Below, one piece after another: positions 21,553 through 31,889 of a stretch of 64,000 bases of DNA. The notes under the pieces were generated by a model, which made no database searches, had not been told where the DNA came from, and was given only the letters and a program-made list of their open reading frames with translations. Origin of the DNA: Amyloporia xantha (lineage: Eukaryota > Basidiomycota > Agaricomycetes > Polyporales > Adustoporiaceae); NCBI GenBank assembly GCA_036971615.1, contig JAYKKR010000023.1, positions 124,001 to 188,000 of the forward strand, in the 5' to 3' direction. How positions within the stretch are numbered: position 1 is the first letter of the stretch; each line of letters begins with the position of its first letter. The translations under genes and the position numbers were made by a program.

Positions 21553-24448
21553 CTACATACTAAAGGGTCCACTCATGTCCCCACCCAGCCACCCATCACC
21601 GTAGACGTCCATGTCTGCGTTCATGTCCGTGTCCACGCCGGCAAGTCGAACCCACTGTGCATCGAAAGGGCATCCACCTTGTAGCATGTCGAAGGGCGTT
21701 AGTTGGACGCTTGGGAGAAGGTGTGAGGTGCTCGTGTCTGAGCGGGGGTAGAGAGATGGTGGCGGAGAAGAAGGGGCGGGGGCATCGGGAATACAAGAAG
21801 GGAAGGGCGACGAGCACTGGGGTGGAAGTGGTGGTCCAACGAGGGAGGTGTGCGGTGGGTTTGGTGGTAGAGCGAATGACACGCTGGGCGTCGAGGCAGG
21901 GAATGTATCAGGATGTCGGCTATGTTTGGAGGTAGCGAGGGCGAATGGAGAGACGGAGTCAGGATAGGGGAAGTGCGGGAGGTTAGACATATACATCGAT
22001 GGTGACACCGATGTGGTCGCAGACGGTGTGACATCAAGAGACGTATCGTGGTGGGGGGCATCGCGAGCATTCGACTCTGCCATACGTCGTGTGGCCCTGT
22101 CATCGTAGTCATACTCTTGCCCTTCGACCCTACCAATTTGTTCCGACCGCTCCTTTTCCTTCTTCGCACACATCGCGCCCTCGCTCGCCCTTCGGAGAGC
22201 CTCCAGCACAGTGATTGCTCTTCGCGCAATCCCACCCTCCCCGTCCCTAGTCCCCCGCGCGTCCGCCACCTCCACACACCCCCTCAGCGTCTTCACCGCC
22301 CGCTTGAGCAGCTCGATACACTCGCTTTCACGCGGGTGTGGAGGCGTCTGGGCGCGTGCACCGACGAGCGCGACAGAGCCGTCGAAGACGAAGTAGGAGT
22401 AATGGAAGAGTGTGACCCGTGGGGAGGCCAACCAGGCGGGTGTAGGGATATGGGGTTGGCAGAGCATACGTACGAGCTCGATCGCTAGGGAGATGCAGTG
22501 CTCTCGGCTGGCGTTGGGGTCAATTTTAAGGTGCGGTGCGGTGGACGGTGGAATGGGCGGTGGCTGCATGAGGTAGAGGCGGTGGATGTTCATGAGCCCA
22601 CCAAGGTAATAGGCAGCCAGGGCCTCTCGCTGATAGACGAGTGAACGTTCGGCAATGCTAAGAGTACCGAAGGCTACTGGCGGTCTGTTGCGCCATTGGA
22701 GTTCGGGTGAAAGTTGTGAGAGCCATTCCTTGAAGCGACGATCGACATCTAGGACGTCAGAGTACGACGGGGGATGCACTCCAAGGCACTGGTGAAGAAA
22801 GCTTAATCGATAAGCTGAAGATTAAATATGTGCAAAATGCTGACCCTTTCTGCACCATCTCCAATCACTTCACAAAGCCTGATAAATGCTTGTTGATATG
22901 GGGCATGTGGGTTCGGTGTCCCGTCACCATGTAATGCACTGGGAAGTAAGGTGACGTCAAAGGTATTCTTCGAGGCCATCGCTGGTCGACCTAGGATGAA
23001 CGAGTACAGCCTGTGTGCAGAGAGGTCAAGGTCATCTTTCGCCATTACGTGGACGCACTGCTAACCGATCGCGGATCCAAAGATGCCACCATCCCAGAAG
23101 TCTCATCTCGGATTCCTGCTTGCTCATTGCTTCCCATTTGCGCCAACCTGGATCACGATGCAGCCCCATCGCCTGGGCATTGCGCAGACCAAACCCGACG
23201 AGCTTCCACGCCTCACTCACACGACCCCTGTCCGCTAGGTAGGCAGAAAGCAAGGCAGCTGCGATGCAGCCATGAACAGAGCCATCGACAGACTTTTCTG
23301 ACATCCAGTAAGTGGGGATTGCCAGTAGAATATCGTCTGCCAGGCGCTTGGCGGTCAGTGCGTGCGTGAAATAGGCGGCACTTTCGGCGGGGGCACTTCC
23401 TGGGGCGAGGGCTAGGATGGAAAATAAAAACGACATCCAATACGCGTTCACTTCGTGAGTGCACGTTGTGCAAGACGCCGGAAAAAGGCAAACAGGGCCA
23501 GGACAACGAAGGTCGACGTAGTTCCACATTATTCTGCATCCTTGGCGTACCCAGCCCTCGGGAAGGCCAAATCCCCAGTTACGCTCCGCAAAGAAGGCAT
23601 CGAGAAGCTCGTTGACACGTTCGCGAGGGGGAAGATTGTTCACGAGAGCGCGGAAGGGTTCGGAGAAATTTTGGGCGCCGGATTGTTGGGGGATGGCTAC
23701 AGGTTGTTGGAAGAAGGTCGAGTGGGCAAAAGGGAACCGCCAGCCTTCGGGGTCACCCATCTAGGGGAAATAGTCAGGTCAAAGTTAGATACTTCCGTGG
23801 TAAGATATCAAGTCTTACCTTGTGCAATGCACATAGGATAGTCCCGGCACCAACGTATTCTTCGCGAGGAGCCAGAGACAGCTGTGCAAGCGCTACTGCT
23901 GCGGCTTGAACTTTGGAATCGTAGAGCGCATGTGGTCCCCCCACCCTAATTGTGCCGCTGCTTGAGCCAGAATTCGTAGCGGTCGACACATCCGACGGTT
24001 GAGCGTGTGATCCGGAAGCGAGGAGAGGCGACGAATTTGATTCACCGGATTTTTCTACTGCTGAAGCAGCTTGTTGGCTAGCACTCTGAAAATCGTCCTC
24101 TGAGTTGGGAATAGCAAGATTCTGACGCAGAAGCGTCTGTTCTAAGACTGCAATTCGTGCAGAAAGCGCCTCAATGGTGTTGACGTTGGCCAAAGCGTTT
24201 GATGCCTGTATTGACCGCCGCTGAGGGGCAGGGCGAGCGACAATGGGCTCCCAACGGCAGAGATGGCCTACGCCCCTGGAGATACAGAGACCACATGGAA
24301 TCTGTCTATCGCATTTCTTTGCAAAATTCAGGTTCTAAAAAAACCGGCAAGAAGCTAGGAATCCTACTTGACGTCGTTTAGTGCACTCTACACAGCTCAA
24401 CCGCTGTCTTCTGCGGGTCTGTTTGACCTTACCGCCCTCATTCGACAT
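21553..24448 (-). CDS. Zn2Cys6 fungal transcription factor
   Basis: A DNA-binding regulator of the Gal4 class, acting in the nucleus. The ATG at 24448 opens a basic exon with CVECTKRRQ. A 51-nt intron (24367-24317) then joins KCDRQIPCGLC and a final C in GHLCRWEP, completing the C-x2-C-x6-C-x6-C-x2-C-x8-C cluster. A coiled-coil-like segment follows (IEALSARIAVLEQTLL), then a Ser-rich linker and the fungal-specific middle homology domain in several exons (AKRLADDILLAIPTYW, LGFGLRNAQAMGLHRDP, LYSFILGRPAM). The last exon, 22779-21553, has a Pro/Ser-rich tail of activation-domain character. Introns are short. Target genes are unknown; the adjacent P450 is a possible but unproven target. Confidence 0.9.
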
Positions 24449-24828
24449 GTTTCGCAGATTGTAACCGGTTGATTGGATTGTAGAGGCCGTGAACCCTACT
24501 CGTCTCAGCTGTAGCTTGTGTGGAGATGTTGAGAACGTAGCCGAACATGGACAGTCACGGTAAGTGCTAACTGCTATTCCCGGGCGGCTAGCGATTACTC
24601 AATCACGATCGTAGCGAATCCCTATTGAATCCCTAGGTGTTTTGATTTCTACTCTAGCACTACAAGCCTCGACAAGGGCTACCGATATTTGAAAAAGCTA
24701 CAGGTCACTAAGGGATACAAATACACAAGATAGACAGTCCTATATATACCGTCTGTCAAGACGAAGAAATGTGTCAGGCACGACTTCACAGCTTTAAATT
24801 CGGACTTTCAGCCTGGCGACTCTCCGCT

Positions 24829-26670
24829 TCATTTCGGATGCTGGGAAACTCCTGGCTGATTCTTCGTGTCTCTGACAGCACTCATCTGCTGTAACATGGC
24901 CCGTTGCCACCGATTCCACGGCTCCTGCCCTTCAATGAACCTTGCACCAATGAGTTGATACACCCATTCCTCGACGCTGCCTAGCAGCAAGGAAGCGCAT
25001 ATAGCAGCAATATTTGCCAGAGCACGGATGTGTGATACGCTCGAGTCTAGAGGGTGTAGCGATGGCACTGCATACCCGGGTGCATGAAGTAGCTCGCGGG
25101 GGACGGGGCTGGTGCGAAGACGCTGCCCAATTGCAATAGTCTTGGGTGGAACACCAGATGACTGACTTTCCTCAGAGGTCGAGAAAACGGCAGTGAATAA
25201 TTCCGGGGAGCTAGGGATGAAGAGCTTCTCTGTCGTATACCCTAGAAGCAGTGCATGCGCAGCTGATGGTGCGACAAACAGAATGGTGAAGAATTGCGGT
25301 GAGAGGTACCAGATCGTGAGGTGTGCCGAGCTCTCTTCCCCACCCAAAACATCTTCAGGCGTATCTGTCGTCGAGGTTTTGAAATTGTGCGGCATTACCG
25401 ACGGGTTCGCCGCAACAAGGGTGACAGCTATGCCCAGCTCATTCACACGACGCCTGAGAAATGTCTCTACTTGCTTCCTTGCGTATCTCTCGAAGTAGCT
25501 TTCCTTCTGCCAGCCCACACCTCCATTGGATACATCCAACGATTTGTCCATAGATCCAGGGCCGCCACCCCAATCAGAAATTCCGGGCTGCGGGTCTGGT
25601 CGCACATATACATCGAGCCGTTTCTTGTAGTGCAGAATCCACGCATGATATACGATCCGTCCCATGGACAGCATGAGTAGAAACGGTCGGCGCACCAGAG
25701 CGCTGAGCAAATTATGGGTGGTCAGAGGAACAGCCTGTTTTGCACGCAGGAGCGCCGTCAGCTTCAGAGGGCCGGGATTTGCTGTTGAATGACCATCAGG
25801 AGAGTGAAGGTGAATTTGAACCACTGGGCAAGGATAGTTCAGGTCGGAGGCCAAATGTCTCGGTGTTTGTGTGGGAGGATGAGATGGCACTTTGACGGAG
25901 ACTGTATAGAATCCAGAACGATCGTTAAATGGTGAAACATGAAACTGTCTCGGGAAGGTCCACTGGTGATGGAACCTATTCATACAGCGGGTCGTCTTGT
26001 TAAAAACCATCAATTGGAAATACCAGCAGAAACATACCCAGGGGCAGATTGTGCATCTTCTGCCTTGCCAGTCTCGAGAACATATACATGCCGCTCCCCG
26101 AAAGTGTTGTGAACCTAGATCAAGAATCAACTTCACAAGTCTTCGTATACGCAATTGAGGGCGTTTTACCTCTAAGACTACGAGCCACAGTCCCTCGTGA
26201 GGACCATAACAGAAATACACTGTTAGAGGGTTTATGCCTTCGAATCCTAGATAGCTTGGCATAGTCATCATCCATGCATCACGAAACAGAGCGGCGTCAT
26301 ATCCTCTTCGGGAAAGCACATCCAGGAGTTTCGATCTGATACTATATGTATGGTCCGGAGTGTCTATGAGATACGCCGAAGGACGCACACCTGTGAGTCG
26401 GAAGAAGAGCCCCCCAAAACCAAAAACCCAGCCGCGAGCAAGATCAAGAGAGTGTGATTCCAAAGAGTTCAAAGAGAGGAGCAAAGAAAGAGTCGGGTAG
26501 GTGAAGGCATGGGTGGATTCTTTCGGAAGCAACCTGCGGTGTGTAACCCGGCTGTCGAGTATATATCCGTCTCTCCTGATAATTTGTTTGTTAGAGCCTA
26601 ATATCCATACGCCTAAGAATGCTGAAAGAACAACGAAGCTCGCCACAGCTATTGCAAATGCCATGGGCAA
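24829..26670 (-). CDS. DUF1365 family membrane-associated protein
   Basis: The start at 26670 gives an N-terminal hydrophobic segment (residues about 3-25, AFAIAVASFVVLSAF), then the DUF1365 opening ILDSRVTHRRLLP and TYPTLSLLLSL. Further on come HNTFGERHVYVLE, HQWTFPRQFHVSPFNDR and SGFYTVSV, all typical of the family. At least two short introns lie near 26140 and 26030; reading through them gives a false continuous frame, and splicing restores the family motifs. A second hydrophobic stretch (LLMLSMGRIVYHAWI) precedes a C-terminal domain that seems fungal-specific. DUF1365 has no settled function; in bacteria it often lies beside cyclopropane-fatty-acid synthase genes, which suggests lipid metabolism. 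Length about 570-613 aa depending on splicing. Confidence 0.85.
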   Translation of the reverse strand: MPMAFAIAVASFVVLSAFLGVWILGSNKQIIRRDGYILDSRVTHRRLLPKESTHAFTYPTLSLLLSLNSLESHSLDLARGWVFGFGGLFFRLTGVRPSAYLIDTPDHTYSIRSKLLDVLSRRGYDAALFRDAWMMTMPSYLGFEGINPLTVYFCYGPHEGLWLVVLEVKRPQLRIRRLVKLILDLGSQHFRGAACICSRDWQGRRCTICPWVCFCWYFQLMVFNKTTRCMNRFHHQWTFPRQFHVSPFNDRSGFYTVSVKVPSHPPTQTPRHLASDLNYPCPVVQIHLHSPDGHSTANPGPLKLTALLRAKQAVPLTTHNLLSALVRRPFLLMLSMGRIVYHAWILHYKKRLDVYVRPDPQPGISDWGGGPGSMDKSLDVSNGGVGWQKESYFERYARKQVETFLRRRVNELGIAVTLVAANPSVMPHNFKTSTTDTPEDVLGGEESSAHLTIWYLSPQFFTILFVAPSAAHALLLGYTTEKLFIPSSPELFTAVFSTSEESQSSGVPPKTIAIGQRLRTSPVPRELLHAPGYAVPSLHPLDSSVSHIRALANIAAICASLLLGSVEEWVYQLIGARFIEGQEPWNRWQRAMLQQMSAVRDTKNQPGVSQHPK

Positions 26671-27026
26671 CGACGGTCCTATGACCCTATAGCTGCAATG
26701 GAATGAAATGCGACTCGGTGGCTGCTGTCAGAGTCTAGCACCTACGTGCGTCGTGAGACCAGTAGAGGAGGTAGGATGTAAATTTGAGCCGCAGGCTTGC
26801 TGAAACAAACGAGGCTACGAACTTCTTGCTCTCATAGGGAGCTGGTAGAGACGGGTAGCATCATGGCGCCCACGTCCAACCATGGCCATCAGGTCCCACT
26901 CCAAGTGAGCGCGCGCGAAGAGCTCGTGACCTCGACGCGACCACAGTGTGACCGGACGCGATGATGTTGGCGTCACGGCCCGATGTGACAGGCCTGTCCA
27001 CTGTTTACGAATGCGGTTCTCATCTC
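26671..27026. promoter_or_regulatory. Divergent promoter region (DUF1365 gene / lysine-rich protein gene)
   Basis: 356 bp between two start codons facing away from each other. No clear TATA box was seen. Both genes must be controlled from this interval. Confidence 0.5.
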
Positions 27027-29386
27027 ATGGCGGAAGAGGCGACAGTGGAGGCAAGCCGTGCCAAACGTATAGAACGTTTGCAATCGCGATTTAGAGATAG
27101 AGGAGGGTGAGCACAGTCGCTTTCATTCTTGCAATGGTACATTGACACTACGCTGCTTAGGGTTTTCGTACCTGCAGCTCATAACGCGCTCTTAGACATC
27201 CTTCTCTCGCGTGGGGTCAACGGAGAGTCGCCATCGAAGCGTCGCGCACGGCAGTCTCTCGCGGTACCACCCGAGTCTCCCCTGAACCGTCACCACAGTG
27301 CTACACACTCCATCGCCAACGATATCGAGCCAGATCCTGCTACCGAGGATCCACTTCCTCATCCAACTGCAACTGGAAATGGAAAGGCTAAGGGAAAGGC
27401 AAAATCCAAAGCAGCACCAACGAAAGCTCAAAGTAAAAGATCATCCCGGGCATTCGACAGAGATGGTGACTTGGAAGAGCCCGAGAAGCCTATTGCAGGT
27501 GAGAGATATTGGTGAGCATCATTGCACTTCACTTAACGTTATCAATCTATATAGGCCCGTCCCGTGCACGTGGGGCCCACTCTAATAGTGCTAAAGCTAA
27601 AGCCAAACCGACTAGGCGTGTGGAGGCAGAGGACGGGGGTGACACTGGCGGTAGGTCCAATGCCACAATAAGCTCTCCGACGATTCATAACGGGAGTGTA
27701 TCAGAGCCAGAACAAAGTGAGAAACGATGTGGACAGCGCGCTGCTGTCAAGAAGGCGACCAAGACCAGGTCCCAGGCACCTGTTCAGAGATACGAAGACG
27801 AAGACGAAGGTGCGATGGGCCCCCATCATTAACTTTCTAGATTTTAATGTTGCGCAGATGATAAAGCACCAACGACCAAGTCGAAGGGAGTGAAGAATAG
27901 GCTTCCAGTTGGAGATGAAGAGTTGGAGGTCGCTCCTGATGTTGAGCCATCTCGACTAAAGGGCGCCAAAGCAGCGCCCACCACGAAGGGGAAGAGAGCT
28001 CGTGCAACGAAGAAACCTCCAGAGCCAGCGTCCGATGACGATAGTGACACACCTCTTGCAGCAAAGAGCAAGACAGGATTAGGTAGCAAGACGCGTAAGC
28101 CCATGGCGATTGCAGATGATTTATCAAGTGAGCGCATTGAACATTTATGCTCGTGAATTAACCATGACATTGTACTCATGAACAGCGGATCATCAACCCC
28201 AAACAGATCCAGCCATCGCAGCTCCACCGCAGCGAAAGCGTGCACTTCCAAAGAAGCATGCCCCAGCCGCCGCATCTCCACCCTCTAAACCTGTTGATGT
28301 GGATGTAGAGGATGAGGTCATTGATGTCGTACAGAAACCTGGTAAGAAGCCAAACGTCCCTCCTCCCATGAGGAAGGTGCCTTTGGACGTCGAAGACGCT
28401 GCACGCTCTGCATTCGAGAGGCCTATAGCCACGAGACCTGGACAGACCAAAAAACGGAAGCTGCCCATTGTGCTCGACTCAGATAGTGAACCGGATGTTG
28501 AGGAGCTTCCCACTGCAGGCAGGAGCCAGGATTCGGCGAATACTTCCAAGAGGCTCAAGGCGCACGCAGAAGACAGGCAAGAGGATTCGCGCCAGGTCAA
28601 AGGTCACACGAAGTTCGCGGCAGATGACGATGAAGTACCAGCCACACGCTCTGGAGCATCGAAGGTGGCCAAGGCAGCTGAGAAACTTCATAAAGAAGAC
28701 AGTGTATCACTGGAAATGTCTTCAAAGCAAGCCAAGAAACTGAAAGCGAAGGTCCCTCCTTCGACGGATGCCGAGCCCGGTGACGATTCTCAAGCTGCAG
28801 CTGTTATTAACAGCATGGTCAAATCAGTGACCAAGGCCCCCGGTTCAAAGAAATGTTCTAAGGGCGAGCCGAAGAGACAGGATGCGGAAATCGTGCAAGA
28901 TGAAAACCTGCCCATCGTCCCGCCTCGGAAGCGGGCCAAAGGGCAACAAGCTGCTGCTTCAAGTCAGATTCTGGCGGAAATGACGACCCAGACAGGAGCC
29001 GCTAACAAGAAACGAACCGCTGAGGAATTTGTCTTTTCGCACTCGAAGAAGCTTAAGGCGGAAACAATTACATCTGATGGAAGAGAAACCAAGGCCGTTC
29101 CTACAATGTGAGCATTAGATCCCAAGTTGATACCTGATATACCTTATCGCGCTCTGCTGCAGTCGTCAGGAAGACAAGGAGAATCGCGCAATACGCACAG
29201 GCAAACCTCTCAAGGGTACTAGGTGCAAGTACAAACCAAAACCTAAGGTTAGCGATTAGCGGTGTCCTGGTCTCATCACTCTGCTCATGCAGTATGAATC
29301 GATCATAGCCTCGACTGTCACTCTTCCCGATCCCTGCAGCAGTTGTCAATGACGACGAAGACGATCCAATTGACTTCCTTTCCTGA
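27027..29386 (+). CDS. Lysine-rich, probably nuclear protein of unknown function
   Basis: ATG at 27027 (MAEEATVEASRAKRIERL), donor near 27107, then exon VFVPAAHNALLDILLSRG. The rest is low-complexity, rich in Lys, Ala, Pro and Ser with acidic patches, spread over about seven exons with 50-60 nt introns. Many KR/KK clusters (SPSKRRAR, RKRAKGQQ, KKRTAEEF) look like nuclear localisation or chromatin-binding tracts. I place the end after TRCKYKPKPK by splicing the intron starting near 29251 to the CAG before 29341, giving the acidic tail DDEDDPIDFLS and a stop at 29386; a simpler reading stops at 29259. I do not recognise a named family. The N-terminal block and acidic tail look conserved in style, so it may be a chromatin or centromere factor, which is a guess. 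Confidence 0.6.
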
Positions 29387-29665
29387 ATTATGTCCGTCAA
29401 TTTATACAACACCACAGGACTATGCATATGTACAATATATATCGGAATATGGCAATGTCAGCTGTTAGAACTTAGCTATGTAGCACCTTATCAAGTGTGT
29501 CATGTTTCTCAAGGACGGTGGTCGTCGCTTTGCGGAGAGAGGACGGGTTATTGTCCATAACGATGCGACGCAGGCAGGTTACAGCACCCATGATGTTGCG
29601 CAGCAATAACCCAATTCTTGGAGCGAGCATGGGCAGGGAGAACAGGTATTTGGTTCAAGGCTAGA

Positions 29666-30184
29666 TTACAGTATTCCAGTGGCAGCGGGAAGCACCGCGT
29701 CCTCGTCCCTCCCTTTTTGTGAATGTCAGCACGACATGGGGAATAGCATAGGAATTAGGATATGGTAACATACCTTCATAGAACTTCTGCAAGAAGGTGC
29801 GCTGTGGTCTTCGTTGCTCCTTCAGCAGAATACCCATGACGTGATCAGTCTGCTTCCACAAGTTCATCGTCTCCTGATATTCCTGCCTGCCTTTGAGAAG
29901 GAGAACGTCGATGACGCGCGAATCCGTAACGTAGCGGTTCTCCTCGAATCTCTTGCGGATGGCCTGACGGACAAACGGGATGGATACAGGAATCGCGTAC
30001 ATAGATATAATTTCTGGTGCCTAGTGGTGCGCAGAATGAGTTGAAATATAGAATCGGTACGGGTGAATAGAAGATGTACCCCGCGATACCAGTCTCTGTA
30101 CAACTGGATGGCCCGCTGACGAGCCTGGCTGGGATTCGAGGAGATCTGAGCGGACCTCGCAAGGCGCGCTGGGATCGTAGTCAT
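29666..30184 (-). CDS. NDUFA6: NADH:ubiquinone oxidoreductase subunit NDUFA6/B14 (LYR protein)
   Basis: An accessory subunit of mitochondrial complex I, at the matrix arm near the quinone site. Three exons: 30184-30080, 30020-29774 and 29712-29666, together 132 residues, normal for the family. The first exon ends with the LYR-type motif QLYRDWYRG. The second carries APEIISMYAIP, FEENRYVTD, DVLLLKGRQEYQETMN and TFLQKFYEG. The third adds RDEDAVLP before the stop. All splice sites are GT-AG, phase-consistent and 60 nt apart. The start at 30184 (MTTIPARLARSA) is favoured over an upstream in-frame Met because it gives the expected short N-terminus. It diverges from the PDAP1-like gene over 207 bp. 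Confidence 0.95.
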
Positions 30185-30391
30185 GGTCGACAGACGGATA
30201 TCTGAAGGTGAGTTGCTGGTCGGGATGTGACGGTGTCTGCTCTTGACGGCGTTAAGCGTGTTCCAAGAGAGGAAATGTGGCACGTGATGATCCTTGGTAT
30301 AGGGCGCCTGCGGAGGAGTCACTCTAGGCGTCGAAATTCACGAAATAAATAATCCCTTTCTTTCATCGATTCCACATTCACAGCATCTAAC
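30185..30391. promoter_or_regulatory. Divergent promoter (NDUFA6 / PDAP1-like)
   Basis: Only 207 bp separate the two start codons. It contains CACGTGATGA near 30281, an E-box-like CACGTG of the type bound by bHLH factors such as Cbf1. Its use here is inference. Confidence 0.5.
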
Positions 30392-31352
30392 ATGGCCAGA
30401 GGAGGTTACAAATTGAAACGCGGGGGCGGACGAAAGTATGTAGTCTGCAGCGAGATCAATCATCCGAAGTATTGATGGTGTCTGCTCTTCAGCTTCAGGT
30501 AGTTTTCACTGTTCCCCGCAATACAGTCTATCGCTGATCACTGCTTGTCCTCAAGCAAACATCTTACTCTTGATGAGAATGGCACAGCTGTATCCACTGA
30601 TACGAGATGGTTGTATCCGATGCATGATTGTATACCCACAAGTCGCTCACCACTCACTTGATCAGGGCCGCGCGGGACAAGAAGGACAGCGACGATGATG
30701 ACGATGAGGAAGAGGAGTCTGAAGAGTCTGAGGAGTCTGAGGACGAAGCTCCAGGAGCGGCTGCCAGCAAGGACCAGCCTGAGCTTTCCAGGGCAGAGCG
30801 AAAGGAGCTAAAGAAGAAGAAGGCGCAGGCGAAGGCGCAAGATGAGAACGGGAATGAGGACGAGGACGAGGACCAAGACCCCCTCTTCGTCAACCCGAAC
30901 ATTGCTGCTGGAAAGAAGATGAACATATCGGACCTCAGTGCTCCCAGAGAGCCCACTCGGCGTGAGAGGTATGCATGGATGATAGGCTCTGCAACATGTG
31001 AATCTGACATATTGGTTATTTCAGGGAAGAGAAGGAGAAGAAAGACGCGAAGGAACGGTACTGGAAGGTTGGTCCTTAGTGCCCCACAAATCCATAAATA
31101 TGCTTATTCCGTCTCTGTAATCTTAGCTCCATGAGCAGGGCAAGACCGAGCAAGCAAAGGCTGATCTGGCGAGGCTTGCGAAGATCCGTGCTGATCGTGA
31201 AGCTGCGCAAGCCAAGCGAAAGGCAGAAGCTGAAGGTCCGTCTATTGCTATGTTCGTTTATCATCCATTCTCATACCCATCTCTATATAGCGAAAGTCGC
31301 CGAGCTTGACGCAAAGAAGAAAGAGGCGGCAGGGAAGGGAAAACGTAGTTAA
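30392..31352 (+). CDS. PDAP1 / HASPP28 family phosphoprotein
   Basis: Small basic-acidic protein related to animal PDAP1 (28-kDa heat- and acid-stable phosphoprotein, a casein kinase substrate). Exons: 30392-30435, 30493-30498, 30556-30609, 30666-30968, 31025-31067, 31127-31235 and 31291-31352. The first gives MARGGYKLKRGGGR, and the third KHLTLDENGTAV. The fourth has a strongly acidic Asp/Glu/Ser run, typical CK2 target sequence. Later exons give the family signature REEKEKKDAKERYW, LHEQGKTEQAKADLARLAKI and a Lys/Ala-rich tail ending GKGKRS. The second exon is only six bases; including it gives GRNFSKHLTL, which fits the family better than skipping it. Role unclear in fungi; RNA- or ribosome-related functions have been proposed. 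Confidence 0.9.
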
Positions 31353-31710
31353 CCACAGCGTTGGTCTGGAAAGCTCGTCTGTGTTGTATCACCACTCTTG
31401 TACATCAGGCTCGTCGGCGTGTTGTTGTATCACGAATCTTTGCAATAAAGCTAGGTGCGCCGTAAGCATGCTAGATTTCCCAAATATCGCTACAAGATCA
31501 AACCGCAAGTGTAACTGTCCCCTACGATTTACACAACACCCGATGAGCTCTATCATTTCGTAAACTCAAACCTCAAAATTCCAACCCTCAAAGGCCTCAT
31601 CGCTGATCCTCTTGAGCGCAAAGGTTTGAGCGCTGTTCGCTATTTCGTCCGCTATTTCATTGAGTGGACACGAGAGGAGCGAGCGCATGAGTTTGCGAGC
31701 ATGCATCCTG
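31353..31710. other. Convergent intergenic region
   Basis: Lies between the PDAP1-like gene and the PPR-like gene, whose 3' ends face each other. It presumably holds both terminators; no gene is seen. Confidence 0.5.
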
Positions 31711-31889
31711 TCATGTCCAATCTAGGAAGCCCGATGCTTTCTGCATCATGGGCAGCGTCGGAATGCAGAGCCGCAGCTTACTCGCGACGCACATGCCAAA
31801 TCCCATCCAGGGGTGGCGCACACGCCGGATGTAGCTTTCCCTGCGGATGGCTCCAAATGCTTCGAATAATAATTCGTTGACCATCTCGG

